This document shows, one piece after another, positions 25,215-33,249 of a DNA stretch of 64,000 nt (positions are counted from its first letter, which is position 1; the number at the start of each line of letters is the position of its first letter). The DNA comes from Paenibacillus sp. HW567. GTDB taxonomy: Bacteria; Bacillota; Bacilli; Paenibacillales; Paenibacillaceae. The stretch is from NCBI RefSeq assembly GCF_000374185.1, contig NZ_KB910518.1, forward strand, positions 3,794,669-3,858,668, in the 5' to 3' direction. Below the pieces are notes generated by a model. That model made no database searches. It saw only the letters and a program-made list of their open reading frames with translations, and was not told the DNA's origin. The position numbers were made by a program, and so were the translations under genes.

Positions 25215-25916
25215 TTATGCGATATCTTCGGTCTCAATATTACGGATCGCCAGATAGACGATGCATGCACCAAGCAGGCCGAGAACAATGGAAACCCCAA
25301 GCAGGTTGCCTATCTGGAAATCACCGGTGCCGGCAGAGACAAAGCATGTAACCAGCACTGAGGCGACAATCGTAGCGGACACGGATTTATTGCGCATTCC
25401 GAAATACAAAGGGATTAAGGCAATTCCGGCCGCACACACCGCATCTGTACCTATCCGGGTCAACTGAGACAAAAGCATGGACATCTCCAGTTGCTCCGGG
25501 ATGAAATGGACAAAGGAATTCATACCTGCCAGAGCAGCGATAATTACGACATCCGATAGGATAATGCTGATTAATGTGAACAGAAACACAATGAGAATTT
25601 TGGCCATCATCAGCTTCTTGCGCGGGATGGGATACATGAAGAGTACGGTGATCGTGTTGTTCTTGTACTCGTTAATCACCAGCCTGCCTAACAGAACAGA
25701 GGCGAATATAATAAATGCAGCTTTGACAAGAGCATACAGTATTCCGAATATCTTGGGAAAGGTGTTGAATTCCCCCCCGTTTGCAGACCGGTCATCGTAA
25801 ATAATCAGGAGCATTATGCCAAGAATGCAAAGGATAACAATAGCAAAGGCTTTGAGTATGCCTGTCAGCTTGTTTTTGTGGATTTCCAGTTGAATCAGCT
25901 TGAGCAATGTCTCCAT
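25215..25916 (-). CDS. ABC-2 type permease, peptide-antibiotic export/immunity (second copy)
   Basis: A 233-residue membrane protein with about six hydrophobic segments. It is a close paralogue of the permease just upstream; both share LLKLIQLEI-KNKLTGILK at the start and the block FMYPIPRKKLMM/I-AKILIVF. The size and pairing of two short permeases with one ATPase resemble bacitracin (BcrAB) and lantibiotic immunity (LanFEG) transporters that remove peptide antibiotics from the membrane. The gap to the upstream gene is 6 nt. The ATG at 25916 overlaps the GGGGATGGAG stretch, so TTG at 25907 is an alternative start with better spacing. It is the last gene of the operon. Confidence 0.82.
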   Translation of the reverse strand: METLLKLIQLEIHKNKLTGILKAFAIVILCILGIMLLIIYDDRSANGGEFNTFPKIFGILYALVKAAFIIFASVLLGRLVINEYKNNTITVLFMYPIPRKKLMMAKILIVFLFTLISIILSDVVIIAALAGMNSFVHFIPEQLEMSMLLSQLTRIGTDAVCAAGIALIPLYFGMRNKSVSATIVASVLVTCFVSAGTGDFQIGNLLGVSIVLGLLGACIVYLAIRNIETEDIA

Positions 25917-25922
25917 CCCCTA

Positions 25923-26624
25923 TCATGCAATATCCTTATGATCAATATTGTGAATCGCCAGGTAGGCAATGCCTGCGCCAAGCAGACTGAGGAAGATGGA
26001 GACTCCGAACAGGCTGCCCATCCGGAAATTGCCGAAGCCGGAAGAGATCAGACTGGTGACCAGCACTGCGGAAACAATGGTAGCGGGCACGGATTTTTTG
26101 CGCATCCCGAAGTACAAAGGAATCAAGGCAATTCCGGCCGCGTAGATCGCATCCGTACCGATCCGAATCAACTGAGACGGAAGCATCGACATCTGCAATT
26201 GTCCCGGAACCACATGGACGAAGGAATTAATACTTACCAGAATAGCGCTAATTACGATATCCGACAGGAGAACACTGATCAATGTGAACACGAATACGAT
26301 GAGAATTTTGGCGATCATCAGCTTCTTGCGCGGGATAGGATACATGAAGAGTACGGTGATCGTGTTGTTCTTGTACTCCTCAATAACCAGCTTGCCTAAC
26401 AGAACAGAGGCGAAGATAATAAATGCGGCTTTGGTAAACACATATACCCCTTCAAACATTTCAGGATAGGTGCCAAATTCTCCCCCGCCGTCACCACGGT
26501 CAATGAAAATAACCAGGATCATAAAGGCAAGAATGGCTAGGTTGACAATGGTCCAGCCTTTGAGTATGCCTGTCAGCTTGTTTTTACGGATTTCCAGTTG
26601 AATCAGCTTAAGCAATGCCTTCAC
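25923..26624 (-). CDS. ABC-2 type permease, peptide-antibiotic export/immunity (first copy)
   Basis: A 233-residue six-segment membrane protein that overlaps the end of the ATPase gene by 17 nt, which implies translational coupling. It closely resembles the next gene, pointing to a tandem duplication within the operon. The likely partner is the ATPase encoded upstream. The start given is GTG at 26624, directly after GGGGGG. TTG at 26615 would have the same site at 8 nt and matches an alternative start in the paralogue. The substrate is unknown, probably a membrane-active peptide, judged from operon type. Confidence 0.82.
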   Translation of the reverse strand: MKALLKLIQLEIRKNKLTGILKGWTIVNLAILAFMILVIFIDRGDGGGEFGTYPEMFEGVYVFTKAAFIIFASVLLGKLVIEEYKNNTITVLFMYPIPRKKLMIAKILIVFVFTLISVLLSDIVISAILVSINSFVHVVPGQLQMSMLPSQLIRIGTDAIYAAGIALIPLYFGMRKKSVPATIVSAVLVTSLISSGFGNFRMGSLFGVSIFLSLLGAGIAYLAIHNIDHKDIA

Positions 26625-27525
26625 CCCCCATCAGTTCCATAAAATGATCCTCCAGCGAGTGATGCTTCTTGCTCAGACTTTCCAACTCCACATCCGCTTC
26701 CGCCAGCGCTTTGTTCAATTCCAACTGCTGAATACCATCGTAAATCCGGATCGTGCGGGAGTCCAGCACTTTGAAGTTGGATAAGCCCAGCTTATGCTCC
26801 AGGATATAGACCGCCTTGCTGCACTCGCCCGTAATCAGCTCGATATATTGCGTGTTCTGGCTGCGGATGGTATCCATCGTCACTTCCTCAACAAGTACTC
26901 CTTCACGGATGACGCCGATCGTATCGGCGATCTGCTCGACCTCGCCCAGAATGTGGCTGGAGACCAGCAGCGTCATTCCGTATTCCCGGCTCAGCATGCG
27001 GAACACCTCGCGCAGCTCCTTAATCCCAAGCGGGTCCAGCCCGTTGATCGGCTCATCCAGAATGAGCAGCTCCGGCTTCGTCATCACCGCCCGCGCAATG
27101 CCCAGCCGCTGCTTCATCCCCAGGGAGAACTGCTTGACTGCTTTTTTATCCACGCCTGTCAGCTTCACCAGCTCCAGCGCTTCTTCCATCGCCTTGGTAT
27201 CATAGTAGCCCATATACTCTCCGTGCAGCTTCAGATTCTCTCTGGCCGTCAGCTTGTCATAGAACACCGGGTATTCAATAATGCAGCCCATGCGCTTCAG
27301 CATTTCGTAGGACTGGTCTGTCATTTTCTCCCCGAAAAATTCAATCTCGCCCGCTGTCGGCTTCACCAGATTGGTGATCATTTTCATTACCGTGGTTTTG
27401 CCCGCGCCGTTCGGTCCCAGGAACCCGTATATTTCACCCTGCTTGATATTCATATTTACATGCTTCACAGCTTCTTTGCCCTGATATACTTTCGTTAAAT
27501 CCCGCGTCCGCAGTATAGTGGTCAT
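26608..27525 (-). CDS. ABC transporter ATPase (BcrA/LanF type)
   Basis: A 305-residue ATP-binding subunit. Walker A GPNGAGKTT lies near residue 40, the signature FSLGMKQRLGIA near 140 (LGMKQ instead of LSGGQ, typical of the BcrA drug-resistance subfamily), Walker B LLILDEP near 160 and the switch His in VSSH near 195. The C-terminal ~80 residues form the usual extension of this subfamily. AAAGGGG precedes the ATG. Two permease genes follow directly, and a two-component system lies upstream on the same strand, so the set looks like a sensor-controlled peptide-antibiotic detoxification module. Confidence 0.88.
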   Translation of the reverse strand: MTTILRTRDLTKVYQGKEAVKHVNMNIKQGEIYGFLGPNGAGKTTVMKMITNLVKPTAGEIEFFGEKMTDQSYEMLKRMGCIIEYPVFYDKLTARENLKLHGEYMGYYDTKAMEEALELVKLTGVDKKAVKQFSLGMKQRLGIARAVMTKPELLILDEPINGLDPLGIKELREVFRMLSREYGMTLLVSSHILGEVEQIADTIGVIREGVLVEEVTMDTIRSQNTQYIELITGECSKAVYILEHKLGLSNFKVLDSRTIRIYDGIQQLELNKALAEADVELESLSKKHHSLEDHFMELMGGEGIA

Positions 27526-27633
27526 TTCCGTTATCCCCTTTGGCTTCTTCGTTTGTCTTCCTGGTTCTTATTGTACACAGCGGAATTTTCTTTTTTATTA
27601 CCTGAATCTTACGAAAATCTTAAGCTGTGAAGT

Positions 27634-28569
27634 TTAGAAGGTCAGCCTGCGAAAAGACAGCGTAAACGCCGTTTTGACATACGGTTTGCTGGTCAGGGTG
27701 ATGCTGCCGTTCATCTGCTCGGTCAGTCTTTTGGTGATGGTCAGACCCAGGCCGCTGCCCTGATAGTCCCGGTTGCGCGAATCCTCCAGCGTATACAGCC
27801 GCTCAAAAACCTTGTCCTGATGGCCTTCGGTAATCCCCTTGCCCCGGTCCCACACCTCTATGCACACTTGTCCCCCTTTGCTGTACAGCTTAAGTCCAAG
27901 CACCTTGCCGGCATCCCCGTACTTGATCGCGTTGGACAAAAGATTGGACAGCACCCGGTCCAGCGCCTCCTCATTGCCCATAATGTACATCGCCTCATCC
28001 GGGACCTCAATCTCCACCTCGCTGCCCTTGGCGCTCAGGATATCGTAAAAGGATAATATATTCCTCCGGCAGACCTCGCCCAGCTCCACCCGTGAGAGCG
28101 TGATTTCCTTGTCCCCCGACTCCAGCTTGGCCAGATCAAAAAAGCGGTTCATCATTCCGATCACTTCTCCCGCCTTCCCGTGAATCGTCCACAGAATGCG
28201 TTCCCGCTCCTCCTCCGTCATTGACTCATCATGGAGAATTGTTTCAATATAGCCGAGCACCACCGTCAGGGGGGTCTTGAGATCATGGGAGATATTCGCC
28301 AGCATGCTCCGCATCGACTTTTCCAGCCGGGCCAGCTCCACCGCTCCCTTGTGGTTAACATCCAGCAGCCGGTTCAAATCGGTAAGAAGCTGTTGCAGAT
28401 ACGGGTCGCTATTGAACAAGAGCAGCCTTTCATGCGAGCCCCGGTCCATAATGCTCTCCAGCTTGGTATGAGCATAATTGAGCGAGCGCGAGTGCTCCCG
28501 CAAACGCAGGTATTGCCACAGAATTACAAGCAGGAGCAGAGCAACCACTGCAATGAGAATAGCGGTCAT
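27634..28569 (-). CDS. Sensor histidine kinase of the ABC module
   Basis: A 311-residue kinase with one clear N-terminal membrane segment (residues ~3-20) and no extracellular sensor domain. HisKA shows ISHDLKTPLTVVLGY (phosphoacceptor His near 94) and the HATPase shows NLLSNAIKYG, WDRGKGI and GSGLGLTI. The missing sensor domain suggests it reads the state of the transporter or membrane, as in BceS-like and related intramembrane-sensing kinases; that is inference. The start overlaps the response regulator stop by 4 nt (ATGA). A 108-nt gap separates it from the ATPase gene. Confidence 0.87.
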   Translation of the reverse strand: MTAILIAVVALLLLVILWQYLRLREHSRSLNYAHTKLESIMDRGSHERLLLFNSDPYLQQLLTDLNRLLDVNHKGAVELARLEKSMRSMLANISHDLKTPLTVVLGYIETILHDESMTEEERERILWTIHGKAGEVIGMMNRFFDLAKLESGDKEITLSRVELGEVCRRNILSFYDILSAKGSEVEIEVPDEAMYIMGNEEALDRVLSNLLSNAIKYGDAGKVLGLKLYSKGGQVCIEVWDRGKGITEGHQDKVFERLYTLEDSRNRDYQGSGLGLTITKRLTEQMNGSITLTSKPYVKTAFTLSFRRLTF

Positions 28570-29294
28570 TCCAGTACATCCCCCAGCTTATAGCCGATGC
28601 CCCATAATGTTTTGATGAACTCCGGCTTTGACGGGTCATCCTCAATTTTTTCGCGCAATCTGCGCATATGTACATTAATGACATTCTCGTCCCCGTAATA
28701 TTCGTCTTCCCAGACGATGCTGTAAATCTGCGCTTTGGTGTACACACGGCCGGGGCTGCCCGCGAACAGCCTTAGGATATGGAATTCCTTGGCGGTCAGC
28801 TTGACCTCCTCCCCGTTCTTGAGCACCGAGAAATTATCGAGATCCACCGTAAGACCGCGCAGCGAAATAACATTTGCGCCGCCCCGGGCAGAAGCCGCTT
28901 CCTGCTCTTTGCTGCCCGCTGAGGCATATCCGGCCCGGCGGATCGCCGCCTTCACGCGTGCCGCCAGCTCGATCATCGAGAACGGCTTCGTTATATAATC
29001 ATCCGCACCGAAGCCGAGGCCCAGCGCCTTATCCACATCACTGTCCTTGGCCGACATAATCAGTACAGGCACCAGGCTCGCGCTACGTATCGTCTGCAGC
29101 ACATCCGTTCCGCTCCGTTTCGGGAGCATCAGGTCCAGCAGAACCAGGTCGTAGGCAGCGCCGCGATGAAACAGCTTTTCCGCAGCCTCTCCATCAAATG
29201 CTGTCTCAACCTCATACCCCTCTTTTACCAAATAAGAACGCACCATCTCACTTATCGCTTCATCATCTTCTATCAGCAGCACACGCTGTGGCAT
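28566..29294 (-). CDS. OmpR-family response regulator of the ABC module
   Basis: A 242-residue regulator. The receiver domain shows EDDE near the N-terminus, the phosphoacceptor in LVLLDLMLPK (Asp near 54), MSAKD (Thr/Ser position) and Lys in YITKPFS. The C-terminal winged helix reads LTAKEFHILRLFAGSPGRVYTKAQI. An Ala/Gly-rich linker joins the two. GGGAGG lies 7 nt before the ATG. It should control the ABC genes downstream in response to its partner kinase. Confidence 0.9.
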   Translation of the reverse strand: MPQRVLLIEDDEAISEMVRSYLVKEGYEVETAFDGEAAEKLFHRGAAYDLVLLDLMLPKRSGTDVLQTIRSASLVPVLIMSAKDSDVDKALGLGFGADDYITKPFSMIELAARVKAAIRRAGYASAGSKEQEAASARGGANVISLRGLTVDLDNFSVLKNGEEVKLTAKEFHILRLFAGSPGRVYTKAQIYSIVWEDEYYGDENVINVHMRRLREKIEDDPSKPEFIKTLWGIGYKLGDVLE

Positions 29295-29484
29295 GAAATA
29301 ACCTCCCTGGACTCAAAAAAATGCACTTGTTAAAGTATACCAAGCTTTGTCCCGGCTGTGCAGCGTTAAAAGCTTTTCTTCGGACCGGTTCTGATACAGG
29401 ACGGCAAGATCACCCCCACCGCGATTGGTCTAATTGCACCGAGCCCTTAGGTATTCGTCCTGTGCGCCAAGTTGCCCATACAAA

Positions 29485-29527
29485 ATAAGCTCTCCACGAA
29501 CGATAGGATATCGTTTATGGAGAGCCT
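29485..29527 (-). terminator. Intrinsic terminator after the alpha/beta hydrolase
   Basis: On the minus strand GGCTCTCCA pairs with TGGAGAGC, and an inner ACGAT/ATCGT stem extends it. TTATTTTG follows. It lies 35 nt after the hydrolase stop and insulates the next operon. Confidence 0.75.
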
Positions 29528-29561
29528 TTAACTCGGCTTTACCGCAGATTCAAACACCGCC

Positions 29562-30719
29562 TCATTGGCGGGGTGCGGCTGGCCCTAGCCCAATGGAGCA
29601 GAGCCAATTCAGCGCGACCTCATGCAGCACGTTGATGTTGTCTACCTGACAGTGTTCTAATCCGCCAAGCCGTCTATCCTCTACCGGGAAGAATGTCTTG
29701 TTTTTCGAACCTGCCTGCTCATAATTTTTCAAGGCCTGTGTCAGCGGATTTGGCTGAACCAGTATCTCTTCCGCTCCGTGCATTACAAGAAGCGGACATT
29801 CTATCTGGTGGAGCACGCCCTCAAGATCATAGGCAAAACGCGGATTATCCGCAAAATCATCCAAGCTGTTTGCCCCCAGAATTCTCATGCCGTGTGCGGC
29901 CAGACTCGGCGGCATCCATTTAAGCATTGCATCCCAGTCGAAGGCATGCGTGCCGCCGTCGGAGATGACGGCAGCAATCCTGTGATCGAACGAAGCGAAT
30001 CGCAAAGAGTCGTAAGCTGCAAAACTCTCACCGTGCACGATAATCTTATCGGGATCGACCTCCGGCCGGGTTAGAAGAAAGTCGATTGCCCGGGAATGGA
30101 AAGCCTCACTGTCCGCTCGTCTTCCCTTTCCCTTTTCGTACAGCGAGAGGCCGGTGCCAGGCTGGTCATAGACCAGAAAGTTATACCCACAGGAAATAAA
30201 AGCGGGACCTAGCCAGAAATAGTTCTCAATAGACCACTCGTCTCCCCCGTTAAGAGCAAAAAGCGTTGGTTTCGGACCTTTTATCCAGGAAGGGGAGAAA
30301 AAGTAACCCTCCAGCTCGACATCTTCGTAATTGACCTGGATCTTCTCCGGTTGAACATCGAAGTACTTTCCGGCGGCTTCGAAGAGTTCATTTACCTTGT
30401 TAAATATACGGATTTTCTCGGTGTCATCGTCCATTACCGCATATTCCGCAATTCTGTAGTAATTGCAGGCCCGAATGTAGCAGTTTCGTGCTGTATACCA
30501 GTTTCCGGCCGTTTCAGCCTCTTTGCCGTGTTTTTCCAATGCCTGAGCCGTTAGGAGCCATTCCCTGTGCCATGTGTCCTTGTCATCGGGGTCGATTTTT
30601 TTGCAGGCCTCGTAAATCTCGGTGACGTCCGTAGCACCCAGGCTTGCCATACCTAAAGCTTTGGTGACCTGGTATGACATCATGTAGTGATCAGGCCAAC
30701 GGCTGAACTCAATTGACAT
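29562..30719 (-). CDS. Alpha/beta hydrolase of the FrsA/DUF1100-like type
   Basis: A 385-residue cytoplasmic hydrolase. A helical N-terminal region (~1-125, rich in Trp, Tyr and charged residues) precedes an alpha/beta-hydrolase core with the nucleophile elbow VHGESFAAY. Asp/Glu near AEEILVQPN and His in GGLEHCQVDN are candidates for the rest of the triad. This layout is seen in FrsA-like esterases and in 2,6-dihydroxypseudooxynicotine-hydrolase relatives that cut carbon-carbon or ester bonds. The substrate is unknown. AAGGAGGAGG precedes the ATG. It has its own terminator and lies between two two-component systems with no obvious link to either. Confidence 0.78.
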   Translation of the reverse strand: MSIEFSRWPDHYMMSYQVTKALGMASLGATDVTEIYEACKKIDPDDKDTWHREWLLTAQALEKHGKEAETAGNWYTARNCYIRACNYYRIAEYAVMDDDTEKIRIFNKVNELFEAAGKYFDVQPEKIQVNYEDVELEGYFFSPSWIKGPKPTLFALNGGDEWSIENYFWLGPAFISCGYNFLVYDQPGTGLSLYEKGKGRRADSEAFHSRAIDFLLTRPEVDPDKIIVHGESFAAYDSLRFASFDHRIAAVISDGGTHAFDWDAMLKWMPPSLAAHGMRILGANSLDDFADNPRFAYDLEGVLHQIECPLLVMHGAEEILVQPNPLTQALKNYEQAGSKNKTFFPVEDRRLGGLEHCQVDNINVLHEVALNWLCSIGLGPAAPRQ

Positions 30720-30852
30720 TGCAGCCTCCTCCTTTTCCAGTTCTGATTATTGTAGTTTTTTTACTACAAGTAATTTTTACAATACGAAGATAAAGCTTCT
30801 CTAAAAGAAAAATGAACGTTTGTAAAGAGCAAATTAAAAATTATAAAGAAAA

Positions 30853-31908
30853 TCAGTGTAGTGCGGCCAAGGGAAGGCTGAATCGTATCCCCAAACCGCC
30901 ATATTCGGAAGGGTAGGCGCCAATTTCGCCCCTATGGTGTTCAATAATGGATTTACAGCTTGCAAGACCCAGCCCCAGCCCGCCCTTTTGAATTTGCCGC
31001 GATTGATCCACAGTAAAAAATTTGAGGAACAGAGAGGAAATATCCTTATCCGGCACTCCAATTCCATTATCCTCGATTTGAAAAAAGGCATACTGTCCCA
31101 GCGGGTATCCGGTCATATACACTTTCAGCTTCTTTTTGCCTCCATATCTTACAGCATTGCTAAACAGGTTGCCGAAAACCCGGCGTACCATCGGTTCATT
31201 GACCATCAGCAATAGATTATCCGTGAATGAATGGCGGCAAGTAAGCTCGTTGTCATATCCCGCCAACTCATGCTCATATTCAAGGGCAATATTCTCAAAT
31301 AATTTTGAGGCTATTACAGGTGTAGCTACCATAGATTCCAGCTCCAGTTTTTCTTTGGTGAAGCTGGAGAAATCATTGATGAGTTCAACCATAAATTCCG
31401 ACTTCTTTTGAATCAAGTCATAATATTCCTGCTTTTCAGATTCCGGTAAATCCCTATGCGTAGCCAGCAGTTCAGTGAACCCATGAATAGAGGTCAAGGG
31501 TGTTTTCAAGTCGTGGGCAATTGCCGCAATCATATCGGTCTGCTCTTTGTGCGCGAGTTGAAGCCGATGCTCCATCTTGTTGAAGTGCTTATAAAGTTCT
31601 CCGATCTCGTCATTGCTTCTCAGAGCCAGCGGAGGCAGCGGATGTACAATATTCACTTCTTCGAGCCTGGTATTCAGAAGCTGAATGGGCTTCTCTATGC
31701 ATCTATGAATATAGATGATCAGAACAGCAAATATGAAACAGGCAATTGCAAATATGGGCAGAAGCAATGCTATATATCGCGAGTCCAGCAATGAACTCTG
31801 TATAGGGGAATATAATGCAAAGACAAGCTTCAGGTACATTCCAATCGAAAACATGAACACTATAAACATCAGCAGGAACAAAAGAGGAAGCTTGATTTTC
31901 AGTTTCAT
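30853..31908 (-). CDS. Membrane sensor histidine kinase
   Basis: A 351-residue kinase. Two membrane segments (~5-25 and ~45-70) flank a very short extracellular loop. A HAMP-like linker follows (~70-125), then HisKA with IAHDLKTPLTSIHGF and HATPase with NLFSNAVRYG, EDNGIGV and GLGLGLAS. The tiny loop again argues for sensing within the membrane rather than binding an external ligand. It starts right after the response regulator stop. The pair is downstream of the CGTase promoter region but on the opposite strand, so a functional link to starch use is not indicated. Confidence 0.87.
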   Translation of the reverse strand: MKLKIKLPLLFLLMFIVFMFSIGMYLKLVFALYSPIQSSLLDSRYIALLLPIFAIACFIFAVLIIYIHRCIEKPIQLLNTRLEEVNIVHPLPPLALRSNDEIGELYKHFNKMEHRLQLAHKEQTDMIAAIAHDLKTPLTSIHGFTELLATHRDLPESEKQEYYDLIQKKSEFMVELINDFSSFTKEKLELESMVATPVIASKLFENIALEYEHELAGYDNELTCRHSFTDNLLLMVNEPMVRRVFGNLFSNAVRYGGKKKLKVYMTGYPLGQYAFFQIEDNGIGVPDKDISSLFLKFFTVDQSRQIQKGGLGLGLASCKSIIEHHRGEIGAYPSEYGGLGIRFSLPLAALH

Positions 31909-31909
31909 A

Positions 31910-32605
31910 CTATTGCTCTCTTTCCGTATATTTATATCCTATGCCCCAAATTGTTTTAATAAAGTCATATTCAGGACCAAGCTTCTTACGGATATTTTTG
32001 ATATGAACCGTTACGGTATTTAATTCTCCGAATTCGTCTCCCCAGACGTTTTCATATATCTGCTCACGAGTCAATACATTATTGGGGTGGCGCATGAGGA
32101 AAGACAGAATCTGAAATTCTTTCGTTGATAAGTCGAGCCTCCTGCTATTCAGGAAGGCTTCAAACGTCTTATCGTTCAAAATGAGCGGAGAATCAGCCTT
32201 TTCGTTACTGGGATTAAGCTCATCCCACTCTTTAAACAGCCTGTCCATTTTTCTGAAGTGAGCCTTTATCCTGGAGGCAAGCTCCTGAATACTGAAAGGT
32301 TTGGTCATGTAATCGTCTGCTCCTATTTCAAGCCCGACAATTTTATCAATGTCCTTATCACGCGCACTTAAAAACAGAATGGGAACATTATAAGAACCTC
32401 GGATACTTCTGCAGACATCAAGTCCATCCATATCAGGCATTACTATATCAAGAACGATGAAATCAATGTGATTTTCCTCCAATGCGGATAAGGCTTCTTT
32501 CCCGGAGTATGCCGAAACTATTGTAAATTGCTCGAACCTTAAACTCTTTGTGATCAGTTGTACGATTTCTTCATCGTCGTCTACGACTAATATCGTTTTT
32601 AGCAT
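31910..32605 (-). CDS. OmpR-family response regulator
   Basis: A 231-residue regulator with receiver domain VVDDDEEIVQL, phosphoacceptor in FIVLDIVMPDMDG (Asp near 51), LSARD and MTKPFS, followed by a winged-helix DNA-binding domain reading DLSTKEFQILSFLMRHPNNVLTREQI. I chose ATG at 32605 because GGGAGG lies 7 nt upstream and the receiver starts directly after it. A longer reading from 32767 would add 54 residues without family similarity that run through a terminator-like hairpin and insertion-sequence debris. It forms a pair with the kinase encoded immediately downstream. Confidence 0.9.
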   Translation of the reverse strand: MLKTILVVDDDEEIVQLITKSLRFEQFTIVSAYSGKEALSALEENHIDFIVLDIVMPDMDGLDVCRSIRGSYNVPILFLSARDKDIDKIVGLEIGADDYMTKPFSIQELASRIKAHFRKMDRLFKEWDELNPSNEKADSPLILNDKTFEAFLNSRRLDLSTKEFQILSFLMRHPNNVLTREQIYENVWGDEFGELNTVTVHIKNIRKKLGPEYDFIKTIWGIGYKYTEREQ

Positions 32606-32673
32606 ATTTATACCTCCCGGCCGCTTTAAATGGACTGCATTTATAAACCAAGAGCCGCATAGAATTCTCGCAT

Positions 32674-32697
32674 TAAAAAAAGTCGCGCTCAAAGCGC
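32674..32697 (-). terminator. Terminator-like hairpin upstream of the response regulator
   Basis: On the minus strand GCGCT-TTG-AGCGC is followed by GAC and seven T. It lies 70 nt upstream of the response regulator and just downstream of transposase debris, so it could be the old end of that element or an attenuator in the regulator leader. Confidence 0.45.
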
Positions 32698-32763
32698 CTC
32701 TCCAGTCCCGGATAAGCTGGAAGAAGAGCTTGAGCAACGACCTGGGCAAGGCTCGCATTAACA

Positions 32764-32892
32764 TCAAAAGGATGGATAGTGGTCAGGCAAATCCCGCCAA
32801 GGCACGCCAGAACGAGCTACCCACAACATTGCATTTAACATGATTCAATTGTCTTTTCCAATTCGTCCACCCTGCAACTCCAGCAATGGATC
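32764..32892 (-). pseudogene. Fragment of an IS5-family transposase
   Basis: One minus-strand frame reads DPLLELQGGRIGKDN, an in-frame stop, then IMLNAMLWVARSGVPWRDLP and DHY before another stop. This matches the N-terminal GRDNR-LNAVLWIARTG-PWRDLP region of IS5-family (DUF4096-type) transposases. The catalytic part is absent, one stop interrupts it and no inverted repeats were found, so it is a dead remnant. It suggests past insertion between the two-component system and the CGTase gene. Confidence 0.6.
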
Positions 32893-33092
32893 TCCGCAAA
32901 GTAATAGCCACGATAATTCCTCCTAAGTTGATAAATTACTCGGAAATTGTAAAATGATGCATAGGAATATTTTTCTAAATCTATAATAGCATTTTTAGGA
33001 GTCTTTTAAAAAATCTCAGACAGAAGCAACTATCCGCCACTTTTCCCCAACATATAAAAATGTATTTTTTATAAAATATACCATTTTAGTCA

Positions 33093-33121
33093 TTGACTTG
33101 ATCCTGATAGAGTGGTATTTT
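33093..33121 (+). promoter_or_regulatory. SigmaA-type promoter of the CGTase gene
   Basis: TTGACT, a 17-nt spacer and TATTTT face the CGTase gene. The start site is predicted near 33128, inside the operator that follows, leaving a leader of about 120 nt. Confidence 0.65.
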
Positions 33122-33125
33122 GGTG

Positions 33126-33141
33126 AGGAAACCGGTTTCCT
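33126..33141. promoter_or_regulatory. LacI-family operator at the CGTase transcription start
   Basis: AGGAAACCGGTTTCCT is a perfect 16-bp palindrome that begins 4 nt after the -10 hexamer, the classical place for a repressor. It shares AAACCGGTTT with the site at 3165-3178 near neopullulanase. The binding protein is unknown; MalR or a second LacI-family protein encoded elsewhere. Confidence 0.7.
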
Positions 33142-33249
33142 ATCGTTTAATTGCATACGGTTCACCGTGAAACAGGCAGATGCTGAAGAAGAAGTAAGCA
33201 GGACCGATCCGAAGATTAAAGGCATAACATTTGAAAGGAGAGTTCAATT

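Noticed and set aside
32606..32767. 54-residue N-terminal extension of the response regulator
   Set aside because: The receiver domain starts at the ATG at 32605 with a good ribosome binding site; the extension reads through debris and a hairpin.
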